Assembly: GCA_938045435.1 (NCBI GenBank)
Contig: CALIBA010000141.1
Location: 1 to 28,452, forward strand
Length of the DNA stretch: 28,452 nt
Direction of reading: 5' to 3'
From: an uncultured Selenomonas sp.
GTDB taxonomy: Bacteria; Bacillota; Negativicutes; Selenomonadales; Selenomonadaceae
The translations under genes and the position numbers were made by a program. Under the pieces are notes generated by a model, which was not told the origin of the DNA, ran no database searches, and saw only the letters and a list, made by a program, of their open reading frames with translations. Every line of letters starts with the position of its first letter. Within the stretch, counting starts at the first letter, position 1. Positions 15,974 to 23,217 of this stretch are shown one piece after another.

Positions 15974-17920
15974 TCAAATAGAATTTCTGCTCTGGCGGAA
16001 ACGATAGGTGCCGATGCCGAGCGGGCGGGGAGAGATTTCCTTGAGCCGCTCAAAATCGGCTGCGTGGCAGCCGTCTCCGCCCGCTGCGAGCCGGTCGAGT
16101 GCTGCGCGGTAGATACGGACGATCTCCGCAGTTTCCTTTGCCGTGTAGTCCTGTGCCTCGATGCGATAGGAGGCAAGGCCGTTCAATTTTTCGAGATAGG
16201 GATAAAGGCAGAGATCTTTGGCAAAGTAGATGTGGTTGCGTCCATACTGATCGATACGGATGGCGTGCACACCGCCCGCCTCATCACGAAAGGCATAGTG
16301 GACGTCCATCAGTTCAGGTTCCGACAGTGCATTGTAATTCGGCAGTGACATTGCGGGGAAATTGTAATCGCAGATCATGGACTCATATGCGCCGTGCACG
16401 ACCACCTCGATCGGCAGTACGGCGTTTTCGACAATCTCGCGCAGCTGCTGGAAGGAGAGCTCATAGGAAGCCGTTGCCATTGTCATCCCATTCTTTTTGA
16501 GGAAGGATGCAGCGAGGTGATTGAATAGGTTGAAGGAATGATCTGCTTGGATGGGGAGTTTCGTGTGTGTTTTGGCGAGCTTGAGTGTGCCAAGATTGCC
16601 GACCATGATGCCATCGACGGGCATCGTGTCAAGTGCGGTAAAGAACTGCTCCAACTCGCCGCATTCTCGGCGCATGGTTGTGCGTGGCGTATTGACCACG
16701 ACACGCGTACGCCCTGCGGCACAGCGGATGATTTCCTCGTAGTCGCGGAGTTTCCACGGGCGGTGGGGGCGGAATGCTTCGCCGCCGACGTAAATCGTAT
16801 CCGCGCCGCTCTCGATCGCTGCGCGTGCAGCCTCCGTTGTGCCAACGCGCACACTCAGATGGCGGCAGGGTGTGTTCCCTTTTTCTATGGGAGGCTCCGC
16901 GCGCAGCACATCGTCCGCAAAGCCCGCCTCCTCGATTGCCTGGCTGAAGAAACGCGGTTCACGCTCGCCCGTCATGCCGATGTCAATGGCAGTTGGCTGC
17001 CCAAAAGCGAATGTCGTCGTGTAGTCGCGCACGCGGTTTTCATAGAGTGTGCGCCACCCTTCCTCGTCTGTTGCATAGCCGTTTGGGTCGGCAATGTAGG
17101 CATCAATCGCTTTGCGATAGGTGGAGACGAGACGGGCGATAAAAGTGGGAGAGCGCATGCGGCCTTCGATTTTGAAAGAATGGACGCCCGCCTGGATCAG
17201 CTCCGGGATGGAGCGGTACATGCACATGTCTTTGAGTGCGAGCTTATAGGGACCCGGGCTGTCCGCATCGAGCACGGCACCTGTCTCCTCGTTGATGAGC
17301 GCGAACGGCCATCGGCAAATCTTCATGCAGCGGCCGCGGTTGCCGCTTTGACCAAAGAGCACCCCGGAGTGGATGCACTGCCCGCTCTCGGAGATGCACA
17401 TATCGCCGTGCATGAAGTATTCCACCTCGATGCCCGTGCGCACGCGAAAGAGTGCAAGCTCGGAGAGCGTCATCTCTCTGCCGACGACGATGCGCGTGAT
17501 GCCATACTCCTTGAGTTTTTCGATGGCGTGTTCATTGTGCGTGTTCATCATGACGGACGTATGCAGGGGGATTGTGATGCCCATTTCGTGCACAAGTTCG
17601 AGCACGGCAAAGTCCTGTACGAGAATCGCATCCGGACGGATCTCACTGAGATAGGAAAGGTAGTCCCGCAGTGCGGGGAGTTCCTCGTTGCTGATGAGAT
17701 TGTTCAATGTAATGTAGAGATGTACGCCGTGTGTATGCGCGTAGTCAACGGCTTCCTTCAGCCGTTTGTCATCAAAGTTAAAGTCGCCCTCGTGGAGCCG
17801 CATATTGAAATGTTTGCCGCCGAGGTAGACGGCATCTGCGCCCGCCTCGATTCCTGCCGTCATGGCATCCCATGTACCGGCGGGAGCGAGCAGCTCGACG
17901 GATTTACGGTGTAACAGCAT
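15974..17920 (-). CDS. Tandem U32-family protein (probable Fe-S RNA or cofactor hydroxylase type)
   Basis: The 648-residue product has an N-terminal U32 barrel (about 1-280) with the signature EYFMHGDMCISESGQC. Cys175, Cys182, Cys198/202 and Cys233 are spaced like the 4Fe-4S ligands known from UbiU. The segment from about 355 to 525 repeats the barrel: AGIEAGADAVYLGGKHF matches AAIESGADTIYVGGEAF, and the second copy has HGAYESMICDYN where the first has its Cys signature. Members labelled collagenase or peptidase U32 include RlhA and TrhP, which hydroxylate rRNA or tRNA with prephenate, so a modification role is likely, but the substrate is unknown. AAAGGAG precedes the ATG by ten bases. It leads the minus-strand run behind the promoter at 17994-18022. 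Confidence 0.85.
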   Translation of the reverse strand: MLLHRKSVELLAPAGTWDAMTAGIEAGADAVYLGGKHFNMRLHEGDFNFDDKRLKEAVDYAHTHGVHLYITLNNLISNEELPALRDYLSYLSEIRPDAILVQDFAVLELVHEMGITIPLHTSVMMNTHNEHAIEKLKEYGITRIVVGREMTLSELALFRVRTGIEVEYFMHGDMCISESGQCIHSGVLFGQSGNRGRCMKICRWPFALINEETGAVLDADSPGPYKLALKDMCMYRSIPELIQAGVHSFKIEGRMRSPTFIARLVSTYRKAIDAYIADPNGYATDEEGWRTLYENRVRDYTTTFAFGQPTAIDIGMTGEREPRFFSQAIEEAGFADDVLRAEPPIEKGNTPCRHLSVRVGTTEAARAAIESGADTIYVGGEAFRPHRPWKLRDYEEIIRCAAGRTRVVVNTPRTTMRRECGELEQFFTALDTMPVDGIMVGNLGTLKLAKTHTKLPIQADHSFNLFNHLAASFLKKNGMTMATASYELSFQQLREIVENAVLPIEVVVHGAYESMICDYNFPAMSLPNYNALSEPELMDVHYAFRDEAGGVHAIRIDQYGRNHIYFAKDLCLYPYLEKLNGLASYRIEAQDYTAKETAEIVRIYRAALDRLAAGGDGCHAADFERLKEISPRPLGIGTYRFRQSRNSI

Positions 17921-17993
17921 GCTGAAAAAACTCCTTTAGGAAATGGAGAAATTGTTGCGGTTGCAATCCATATATTCTCTCCAATCGACTATG

Positions 17994-18022
17994 ATTATAA
18001 CAGGAAAATCCCTATCTTTCAA
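17994..18022 (-). promoter_or_regulatory. Promoter of the U32-lgt-nicotinamidase run
   Basis: On the minus strand TTGAAA (18022-18017), 17 bases, then a perfect TATAAT (17999-17994). Predicted start near 17987. A 7-base inverted repeat (TCCCTAT at 18009-18015, ATAGGGA at 18054-18060) flanks the -35 box and could be an operator; this is weak evidence. Confidence 0.7.
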
Positions 18023-18080
18023 ATAGCAGAGGTGAGGATGGGCGAACCTTGATATAGGGAACTATATTTTATTTCGCACC

Positions 18081-18109
18081 TTGTCAAAAAGTGGGACTTG
18101 GGGTATATT
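18081..18109 (+). promoter_or_regulatory. nuo operon promoter and AT-rich leader
   Basis: TTGTCA (18081-18086), 17 bases, TATATT (18104-18109). Predicted start near 18116, leaving a leader of about 145 bases before nuoA that is markedly AT-rich (18110-18243). The leader contains a short TGCC-TTT-GGCA hairpin followed by a T tract (about 18161-18183), too weak to call a terminator with confidence. No gene is seen in 17921-18261. Confidence 0.65.
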
Positions 18110-18261
18110 ATACATAGATTTTATTAGATCTGCCAACAACTATAAATTTCATATAGAGTGATTGCCTTTGGCATATATTTTTTATCTTAGATTTATTGTT
18201 TCTGATTATTTATTTTTTCTATGTATTTATTTTATAATTTAATATGAAGAAGGTCTGTGCT

Positions 18262-18615
18262 ATGGGAGAGTATGGGAGTCTGGGGATTTATCTTTTGGTG
18301 GCGCTGTTTTTTCCTGTGATGGCGCTTGGACCGGCATTCCTGCTTCAGCCGAAGCAGCCGACTCCGCAAAAGTACATCCCCTATGAGTGTGGTGTCGATT
18401 CAATTGGCTCGCCGTATGTGCGGTTCCGCGCGGGATATTTCCTCTACGCGCTGCTTTTTATTGTATTCGACATTGAGACGGTATTCCTCTATCCGTGGGC
18501 GGTGGAGTTTCGGATGTTTGGACTGTTTGCACTCATCGAGATGTTTGTGTTTGTCGGGCTGCTGTCTTTTGGGCTCGGTTATGCGTGGCGAAAGGGGGAT
18601 CTGACATGGAGATAG
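18262..18615 (+). CDS. nuoA: NuoA, complex I membrane subunit
   Basis: This small three-helix membrane subunit sits at the junction of the quinone site and the membrane arm. The 117-residue product has the conserved YECGVDSIG loop and the acidic helix motif FDIETVFLYPWA, both family landmarks. ATG 18262 is chosen because AAGAAGG ends eight bases before it. The ATG at 18244 has only AT-rich DNA before it and no ribosome site. The end overlaps nuoB by ten bases. It is the first gene of the operon, about 145 bases after the predicted transcript start. Confidence 0.95.
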   Translation: MGEYGSLGIYLLVALFFPVMALGPAFLLQPKQPTPQKYIPYECGVDSIGSPYVRFRAGYFLYALLFIVFDIETVFLYPWAVEFRMFGLFALIEMFVFVGLLSFGLGYAWRKGDLTWR

Positions 18616-19145
18616 CGGAGCGCGTCCCTGAGAGCCTGCGGCAAAATGTCTTTGTCATTAAGCTCGACCAGCTTCTGCGCTGGGCACATGCAAGTTCCAT
18701 CTGGCCGCTCTCATCAGGGCTTGCCTGCTGCGCGATTGAGATGATGAGCACGGCGACGGCGCGGTTCGATCTGGCGCGTTTTGGGTACGAGGTGTTTAGA
18801 CCCTGTCCACGGCAGGCGGATCTCCTCATCGTTGCGGGAACGCTGACATGGAAGATGGCAGAGCCGATTGTACGTCTCTATGAGCAGATGCCGGAACCGA
18901 AATACGTCATCGCCATGGGGGCATGCACGATTGCAGGCGGTCCATTTGCGGACTCCTATGCAGTCGTGCCCGGCGTGGACGAGCTGCTGCCGGTGGACGT
19001 CTATATCCCGGGCTGTCCGCCGCGCCCTGAGGCACTGATGGACGGTATGCTAAAGCTGCGTGAGAAGATTCTTCATCCTGAGCGCGTTGTGGCCGAGCGT
19101 ACATACTGGGCGGAGCAGGCGGCAAAGAAGGCGGTGAACGCATGA
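18606..19145 (+). CDS. nuoB: NuoB, complex I subunit with Fe-S cluster N2
   Basis: NuoB carries cluster N2, the last electron carrier before quinone. The 179-residue product shows all four ligands: Cys41 and Cys42 in GLACCAIEMM, Cys107 in MGACTIAGG and Cys137 in PGCPPRPEAL. ATG 18606 is inside the end of nuoA with AAGGGGG seven bases upstream; a longer in-frame reading is a shadow of nuoA. The ATGA overlap with nuoC shows coupling. It is membrane-peripheral, facing the cytoplasm. Confidence 0.97.
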   Translation: MEIAERVPESLRQNVFVIKLDQLLRWAHASSIWPLSSGLACCAIEMMSTATARFDLARFGYEVFRPCPRQADLLIVAGTLTWKMAEPIVRLYEQMPEPKYVIAMGACTIAGGPFADSYAVVPGVDELLPVDVYIPGCPPRPEALMDGMLKLREKILHPERVVAERTYWAEQAAKKAVNA

Positions 19146-19630
19146 AGAAGAACTATGTATCTCCGGACGTGCTCGCCGGCATCAAGCGCGCCTTTCCAAA
19201 TGCGGAGTATGATGCAGAGGCAGAGCGTCCTGTGCTCTATATTGGAGCGGACGAGCTTATCGCGCTACTGACGTTCCTGCGCGATGACAGTGTGCTGCAG
19301 CTGACACGCATGGAGAATTTGACAGCAGTGGACTGGAAGGATCGCTTTGAGATGGTCTATCATCTCTTCGCACCCGTGCCCATGCACTGGCTGACGGTTA
19401 AGGTGCAGCTCCCGCATGAGAACCCGATTGTTCCGTCTGCGACGGCGGTATTTCCGGGCGCATCATTCGAGGAGCGCGAGGTCTATGACCTTATGGGAAT
19501 CTCATTCACGGGACATCCCGATCTTCGGCGCGTGTTCCACCGTGACGATTTTGTCGGGCATCCGCTGCGAAAGGATTTTGTTCCGCCGCCTCCGCCAACG
19601 ATCCCACGCATACAGAAGGAGGCGTTTTGA
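19142..19630 (+). CDS. nuoC: NuoC, complex I hydrophilic subunit
   Basis: NuoC (30 kDa homologue) pairs with NuoD in the quinone module. The 162-residue product has the signature EEREVYDLMGISFTGHPDLR, followed by GHPLRKDF near the C-terminus. It is a separate protein, not fused to NuoD as in E. coli. The gene starts inside the nuoB stop (ATGA) and its own stop overlaps the nuoD start by one base. It is near the short end of the family. Confidence 0.96.
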   Translation: MKKNYVSPDVLAGIKRAFPNAEYDAEAERPVLYIGADELIALLTFLRDDSVLQLTRMENLTAVDWKDRFEMVYHLFAPVPMHWLTVKVQLPHENPIVPSATAVFPGASFEEREVYDLMGISFTGHPDLRRVFHRDDFVGHPLRKDFVPPPPPTIPRIQKEAF

Positions 19631-20727
19631 TGCCGAGAACCGAAACCTATACGCTGAATATGGGACCGCAGCACCCATCAACGCATGGGGTCTTGCAAGT
19701 GCAGCTCGAACTCGACGGCGAGCGCATCGTCAAGGCGACGCCCATTATGGGCTACCTCCATCGCGGCATTGAAAAGCTGCTCGAAGATCGGACATATGTG
19801 CAGGGGCTTCCGTATACAGACCGCCTCGACTACGTTTCTGCGATGAACAACAACTTTGGCTATGCGCTTGCGGTCGAGGAGCTGGCAGGGATTGAGACGA
19901 CGCGGCGTGCAGAGTATATCCGCGTCATCATGGCAGAGCTGAACCGCATCAACAGTCATCTGATTTTCATTGGGACGCTTGCCAATGATCTGGGCGCCTC
20001 CACAGGTATGCTGTACTGTTTCCGCGACCGGGAGAAGATTCTCGACATTTTCAACCTCGTCTGCGGGGCACGCCAGACATTTCACTACATCCGCATCGGA
20101 GGAGTAAAGGAAGATCTCACACCGGAGGCTGCTGTCATGATACACGCGTTTCTCGATGAGGTTCCACTATTTCTCGATGAGTACAATCGCCTTCTGACGG
20201 GCAATGAGATCTTTGTGCGTCGTATCGTTGGTGTTTCATCAATGACGACAGAGGAGGCGCTCCGCTGTCATATGACAGGGCCCAATCTGCGTGCGACGGG
20301 GCTTGCCTTTGACCTGCGCAAGGTAGATGGTTACAGTGTCTATGATGAGTTCAATTTCGATGTCCCCATCGGGAAGAACGGCGATAACTGGGATCGCTAT
20401 ATCGTTAAGCTGAACGAGATTACAGAGAGCGCGAAGATTATCCGCCAAGCAGTCGATGGACTGCCGGAGGGTGATTTCATGGGCAAGGTACCCAAGATCA
20501 TCAAGCCGCCCAAGGGTGAGGTGTTCAGCCGTACAGAGGGCACACGCGGGGAACTGGGCTTTTACATCGTGAGCGACGGCACAACAAAGCCGTACCGCAT
20601 CCACATCCGCCGTCCCTCGTTTGTCAATATGCAGGGGCTTGATGCCATGTGCCGCGGCATGCTCATCGGCGATTCGGTTGCTGCGTATTCCTCCATTGAC
20701 CCCATCATGGGTGAAGTGGACTGTTGA
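19630..20727 (+). CDS. nuoD: NuoD, complex I quinone-site subunit
   Basis: NuoD (49 kDa homologue) is related to the large subunit of NiFe hydrogenases and forms the quinone head-group site with NuoB. The 365-residue product has GPQHPSTHG (12-20) with the site His, Tyr68 in RLDYVSAMNNN, and DPIMGEVDC at the C-terminus. Family members nearly always end GEVDR, so the final Cys is unusual. ATG 19630 overlaps the nuoC stop by one base and has AAGGAGG upstream. After this gene comes nuoH directly; nuoE, F and G, which would follow in the standard order, are missing. Confidence 0.96.
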   Translation: MPRTETYTLNMGPQHPSTHGVLQVQLELDGERIVKATPIMGYLHRGIEKLLEDRTYVQGLPYTDRLDYVSAMNNNFGYALAVEELAGIETTRRAEYIRVIMAELNRINSHLIFIGTLANDLGASTGMLYCFRDREKILDIFNLVCGARQTFHYIRIGGVKEDLTPEAAVMIHAFLDEVPLFLDEYNRLLTGNEIFVRRIVGVSSMTTEEALRCHMTGPNLRATGLAFDLRKVDGYSVYDEFNFDVPIGKNGDNWDRYIVKLNEITESAKIIRQAVDGLPEGDFMGKVPKIIKPPKGEVFSRTEGTRGELGFYIVSDGTTKPYRIHIRRPSFVNMQGLDAMCRGMLIGDSVAAYSSIDPIMGEVDC

Positions 20728-20739
20728 GGGGGGAGGCAA

Positions 20740-21786
20740 ATGATGGAACAATCCCTGCTGGCATCCCTCGCGCATGTGCTGCGCGAAATGATCTATTCTA
20801 TCGTCCCCATTTCGCTTGTTGTAGATCTCGTATTAACATTTGTCGGTATTGCGGCGCTCCTTGGCATCATCTCAATGGCGGCAATTGTATTCACGTACAC
20901 CGAGCGCAAGATCTGTGCATTTATCCAGGTGCGCATCGGTCCCAATCGCGTGGGCGGCAGGTTTGGACTGCTGCAGCCCGTTGCGGATATGCTGAAACTC
21001 ATGAGCAAGGAGGATATTATGCCCGCAGGTGCGGACAAGGCGGTCTGGGTACTTTCTCCCGCGCTGCTCTTTGTGCCTGCGGCGCTTGCTTACGCTTTCT
21101 TCCCGTTCGACGCGGGCGCGGTACTCGTAGATGTAAACGTAGGGGTGTTTCTCCTATTCGCCGTTACGGGACAGGCGGTGCTGCCCTTTCTCATGGGCGG
21201 TTATGCGTCCAACAATAAGTATTCGTTCATCGGCGGGATGCGCATTGTCGGACAGATGCTCAGCTATGAGGCTCCGCTGCTCTTTTCACTCCTTGGCGTC
21301 ATCATGCTGACCGGCTCGCTTCGTCTCGATGATATTGTGCAGATGCAGGCAAACACGGGCTGGTTCATCTTTATACAGCCGCTTGCGTTTATAATCTTTT
21401 TGATTGCGGTTGTCGCTGAGACGAACCGCACGCCGTTTGATCTCGTGGAGGGCGAGTCAGAGATCATCGCAGGGCCGTTTACCGAGTATTCGGGGATGCG
21501 TTGGGCGTTGTTCTTTCTCGCGGAGTATGCGAACCTCCTCACGGCGGCGATTCTCGCGACAACATTCTTCCTCGGCGGGTACAGCGGACCTTTATTTTTG
21601 CCGGGCTTTGTCTGGTTCGGGGGCAAAGCGCTCCTTATGGTGCTGTTTATCATGTGGCTGCGTTGGACGTTCCCACGCACGCGTGTGGATCAGATACTGA
21701 TATTCGGCTGGAAGGTACTCGTGCCACTCTCTATTCTCAATGTTTTCCTCACCGGGGTTGGTATGTATATATTCAGCATCGTTTAG
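20740..21786 (+). CDS. nuoH: NuoH, complex I membrane subunit
   Basis: NuoH (ND1 homologue) anchors the hydrophilic arm and lines the quinone channel. The 348-residue product has about eight membrane helices. The family motifs TERKICAFIQVRIGPNRVG and AETNRTPFDLVEGESE are present, then IIAGPFTEYSGM. The site GGGGGGAGG precedes ATG 20740; ATG 20743 is also possible. It follows nuoD by only 12 bases, so no gene has been lost recently between them with a trace left. Confidence 0.97.
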   Translation: MMEQSLLASLAHVLREMIYSIVPISLVVDLVLTFVGIAALLGIISMAAIVFTYTERKICAFIQVRIGPNRVGGRFGLLQPVADMLKLMSKEDIMPAGADKAVWVLSPALLFVPAALAYAFFPFDAGAVLVDVNVGVFLLFAVTGQAVLPFLMGGYASNNKYSFIGGMRIVGQMLSYEAPLLFSLLGVIMLTGSLRLDDIVQMQANTGWFIFIQPLAFIIFLIAVVAETNRTPFDLVEGESEIIAGPFTEYSGMRWALFFLAEYANLLTAAILATTFFLGGYSGPLFLPGFVWFGGKALLMVLFIMWLRWTFPRTRVDQILIFGWKVLVPLSILNVFLTGVGMYIFSIV

Positions 21787-21797
21787 GGGGTGCTCAC

Positions 21798-22415
21798 GTG
21801 TTTGGAAAAGGGCTATTAACAGGCATGAGCGTCACATGGAAGCATCTTTGGGGCAAGAAGGAGACGTTCTGTTACCCGGAAGAAAAACTTCCAATGACGG
21901 ATAATTTCCGTGGAGGCAATCTCGCGATGGATTGGCGTGTCTGCATCGGGTGTTCCATGTGCGCGAATGCGTGCCCAAACAAGGCGCTGGATCTGACGAT
22001 TGTACAGGATGCGAAGAAGAAGCGTCATATGCAGTACTATATTCATAAATCCGGACGCTGTCTCTATTGTAATCTCTGCGTGGAGGTCTGTCCGGTAAAG
22101 ACGCTTGTGTGGGACAAGGATTATGCCATCTCCACGTGGAGCAAGGAGACGATGACCCACGACGCGATGACGGATGCAGATCGCGCTGATCTCGCCGAGT
22201 TCCTCGCACAGGTTGAGGTTCAGGCAGCGGAGGAAAAGGCACAGAAAGAAGCTGCAGCAAAGGCAAAAGCCGAGGCAGAGGAAAGAACGAAAGCCGAAGC
22301 CGAAAAAGCTGCGGCGAAAAAACCGGCAGCAGAAGTGGGATCAACGGAAAATCCTTCTGCTGAAACCAAAGCAGCAGAGGGGGAGACGAATACGCGGGAA
22401 GGAGGGACGACATGA
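21798..22415 (+). CDS. nuoI: NuoI, complex I ferredoxin-like subunit with long charged tail
   Basis: NuoI carries the two 4Fe-4S clusters N6a and N6b that pass electrons to N2. The 205-residue product has Cys49, 52, 55, 59 (CIGCSMCANACP) and Cys88, 91, 94, 98 (CLYCNLCVEVCP). From about residue 135 it becomes low-complexity, rich in Ala, Glu and Lys, about 70 residues long and probably an extended helix or coil. This is not part of the usual NuoI core. Start GTG 21798 has AGGGGG seven bases before it; the longer in-frame reading is a nuoH shadow. The tail might dock an electron donor in place of NuoEFG; this is inference. Confidence 0.95.
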   Translation: MFGKGLLTGMSVTWKHLWGKKETFCYPEEKLPMTDNFRGGNLAMDWRVCIGCSMCANACPNKALDLTIVQDAKKKRHMQYYIHKSGRCLYCNLCVEVCPVKTLVWDKDYAISTWSKETMTHDAMTDADRADLAEFLAQVEVQAAEEKAQKEAAAKAKAEAEERTKAEAEKAAAKKPAAEVGSTENPSAETKAAEGETNTREGGTT

Positions 22416-22906
22416 GCATCATTTTTTATTTCCTCGCAGCGGTGACGGTCATCGGTGCGCTCGGTGTCGTTCTTTCGCCGAATGTAGTGCACAGTGCGTT
22501 GTTCCTCGTGCTCTCCTTCATTGGTGTCGCGGCGATTTACTTTTCTATCGGAGCGGAGTTTCTCGGTGCGGTGCAGCTGATGGTCTACAGTGGGGCGGTC
22601 GCTGTCCTCATCGTCATGGCAATCATGCTGACGCGGCGCGACTCGATGGCGCAGTCCAATCCGTCGCAGAAACTCTTTCGACGCATCGTGGCGGGGATGC
22701 TCGCAGGCATCTTTTTCTTTCTCATAGCTCTTGGTATTTCTATTGCGCCTCTGCCGGGCGGGGCACTTGCCGCACCGACAGGGGCACAGGAGATCGCGCG
22801 GCTGATGCTTGGGACATATGTGCTGCCGTTTGAGATTGTGGCAGTATTGTTGCTCGCCGCGATGGTCGGTGCACTTGTTCTTGCCAGAGGAGGAGATGCG
22901 GCATGA
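22412..22906 (+). CDS. nuoJ: NuoJ, complex I membrane subunit
   Basis: NuoJ (ND6 homologue) is a five-helix membrane subunit next to NuoK and NuoA. The 164-residue product is strongly hydrophobic. It shows the family pattern of an early NVVHSALFLVLSF helix and the VQLMVYSGAVAVLIVMAIML helix. The ATGA overlaps with nuoI before and nuoK after show tight coupling. No unusual feature was seen. Confidence 0.95.
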   Translation: MSIIFYFLAAVTVIGALGVVLSPNVVHSALFLVLSFIGVAAIYFSIGAEFLGAVQLMVYSGAVAVLIVMAIMLTRRDSMAQSNPSQKLFRRIVAGMLAGIFFFLIALGISIAPLPGGALAAPTGAQEIARLMLGTYVLPFEIVAVLLLAAMVGALVLARGGDAA

Positions 22907-23208
22907 TTGGACTTACGGATTTGCTCGTTTTTGCAGCCGTGCTCTTTTGCATTGGTCTTTATGGGCTTCTCACGCGGCGCGGCATCATTCCCATTTTGAT
23001 GTGCGTGGAGCTTATGCTGAATGCAGTCAATATTAACCTCATTGCATTTGACCGCTTCTACGCGCACAATACGGAGGGGCAGCTGATGGCACTCTTTTCG
23101 GTTGCGGTCGCAGCTTCGGAGATTGCCGTCGGGCTCGCGCTCGCATTCCGTCTGTATAGGCTTCGCTTTACGACGAATGTGGATGAAGTGGATGCACTTA
23201 GAGATTAG
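22903..23208 (+). CDS. nuoK: NuoK, complex I membrane subunit
   Basis: NuoK (ND4L homologue) has three helices and two buried Glu residues essential for proton transfer. Both are present: Glu36 in CVELMLNAVNIN and Glu73 in VAASEIAVGLA, at the same places as in E. coli. The product is 101 residues, the normal length. It overlaps nuoJ by four bases and ends nine bases before nuoL. Confidence 0.97.
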   Translation: MIGLTDLLVFAAVLFCIGLYGLLTRRGIIPILMCVELMLNAVNINLIAFDRFYAHNTEGQLMALFSVAVAASEIAVGLALAFRLYRLRFTTNVDEVDALRD

Positions 23209-23217
23209 GGGAGAGAT

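Noticed and set aside
16538..17914. 458-codon open frame on the plus strand
   Set aside because: It lies wholly opposite the U32 gene, which has clear family motifs. Its translation is Cys/His/Ala-rich with no recognisable domain, the usual antisense shadow in GC-rich DNA.
18161..18183. Terminator or attenuator in the nuo leader
   Set aside because: The stem has only four pairs; it is too weak to call as a feature.
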